A stretch of 7,143 bases of DNA from Desulfobacca acetoxidans (GTDB taxonomy: Bacteria; Desulfobacterota; Desulfobaccia; Desulfobaccales; 0-14-0-80-60-11), in contig DYJG01000124.1 of the NCBI GenBank assembly GCA_020723225.1, positions 1-7,143 of the forward strand, in the 5' to 3' direction. The notes under the pieces are model-generated. The model worked only from the letters and a program-made list of their open reading frames with translations. It did no database searches and had not been told where the DNA came from. The translations under genes and the position numbers were made by a program. Below, one piece after another: positions 7,040-7,143 of the stretch (positions within the stretch are counted from its first letter, which is position 1; the number at the start of each line of letters is the position of its first letter).

Positions 7040-7064
7040 AAATTTTCTGAGATTCGGATATAAT
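7037..7064 (+). promoter_or_regulatory. Promoter-like element after flgL with a perfect TATAAT
   Basis: A perfect TATAAT occurs at 7059-7064, just past the flgL stop. There is no good TTGACA box 16-18 nt upstream, so a sigma-70 reading depends on the -10 alone. The same DNA also resembles a sigma-28 (FliA) site: TAAAAATT at 7037-7044, 11 nt, then GGATATAA at 7056-7063, against the consensus TAAAGTTT-N11-GCCGATAA (6/8 and 5/8 matches at the exact spacing). Either would start transcription near 7070, just before the putative riboswitch leader, which makes a housekeeping promoter the more natural reading. Confidence 0.45.
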
Positions 7065-7069
7065 AGGGC

Positions 7070-7143
7070 ATACCTGACGCCCCCCGATTCTCGGGAAAGA
7101 TTCCGCGGCCTGACGATCAACGGCAGGGAAGCCGGGGGGTGCA
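7070..7143 (+). promoter_or_regulatory. Possible cobalamin riboswitch, 5' part, cut by window end
   Basis: The terminal stretch GGCAGGGAAGCCGG (7122-7135), continuing GGGGTGCA to the window end, resembles the most conserved part of the cobalamin riboswitch, where an AGGGAA box precedes a CCGGTG-type stem, a short A-rich loop and the complementary strand. Here the paired C-rich strand and the later conserved C-rich and ACTGT boxes would lie beyond the window. A small hairpin, CCCGA-TTC-TCGGG (7083-7095), and CCTG/CAGG pairing (7109-7112 with 7124-7127) suggest a structured RNA. No start codon with a ribosome binding site and no plausible coding frame is seen here. The call is by eye from a partial element, so it is tentative. 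Confidence 0.5.

Noticed and set aside
5933..7120. Antisense open frame of 395 codons opposite flgL
   Set aside because: It mirrors flgL, has low-complexity Gly-rich translation and begins in the putative riboswitch region. It is a GC-skew artefact.
7080..7139. Stem formed by CCCCCCG (7080-7086) and CGGGGGG (7133-7139) as a terminator or inverted repeat element
   Set aside because: The arms are 46 nt apart with no T tract after them, and the 3' arm is better explained as one strand of a riboswitch helix completed beyond the window.
1..7143. CRISPR arrays, tRNA or rRNA genes, insertion sequences, phage or defence genes
   Set aside because: None was seen. Coding density is nearly complete with flagellar genes, and no regularly spaced repeats or transposase motifs are present.

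Overview
The window is a contiguous piece of a flagellar structural operon. All genes lie on the + strand and are tightly packed: flgG (3' end only), flgA, flgH, flgI, flgJ (rod-binding domain only), flgN, flgK and flgL. A short non-coding tail follows flgL. The DNA is GC-rich. The gene order, the single-domain FlgJ and the presence of L- and P-ring genes (which require an outer membrane) point to a Gram-negative, motile bacterium. The closest fit is the Desulfobacterota / former Deltaproteobacteria (sulfate-reducer or syntroph type), but that assignment rests on gene order and protein style, not on a database search.

Layout: 1-425 holds the C-terminal ~140 residues of the distal rod protein FlgG. 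flgA (P-ring chaperone) follows, and its stop overlaps the flgH start as ATGA. flgH (L-ring lipoprotein) and flgI (P-ring protein) are 5 nt apart if the ATG start of flgI is used. flgJ follows after 10 nt, and its reading frame runs 143 nt into flgN in another frame. A 67-nt AT-rich spacer carrying a 14-bp tandem repeat separates flgN from flgK. flgL follows flgK after 9 nt. The last ~100 nt contain a TATAAT promoter-like element and what looks like the 5' part of a cobalamin-type riboswitch leader, cut by the window edge.

The genes follow the assembly order of the outer flagellum: rod (FlgG), rod cap and rod-binding factor (FlgJ), P ring (FlgI, helped by FlgA), L ring (FlgH), then the two hook-filament junction proteins FlgK and FlgL with their export chaperone FlgN just upstream. 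No flgM is visible between flgJ and flgN, and csrA/fliW do not immediately follow flgL, although both are common in related operons.

I see no evidence of a new defence, mobile or biosynthetic system. The most useful observations are the putative riboswitch after flgL, the long out-of-frame flgJ/flgN overlap, the repeat upstream of flgK, and the start-site questions for flgA and flgI.
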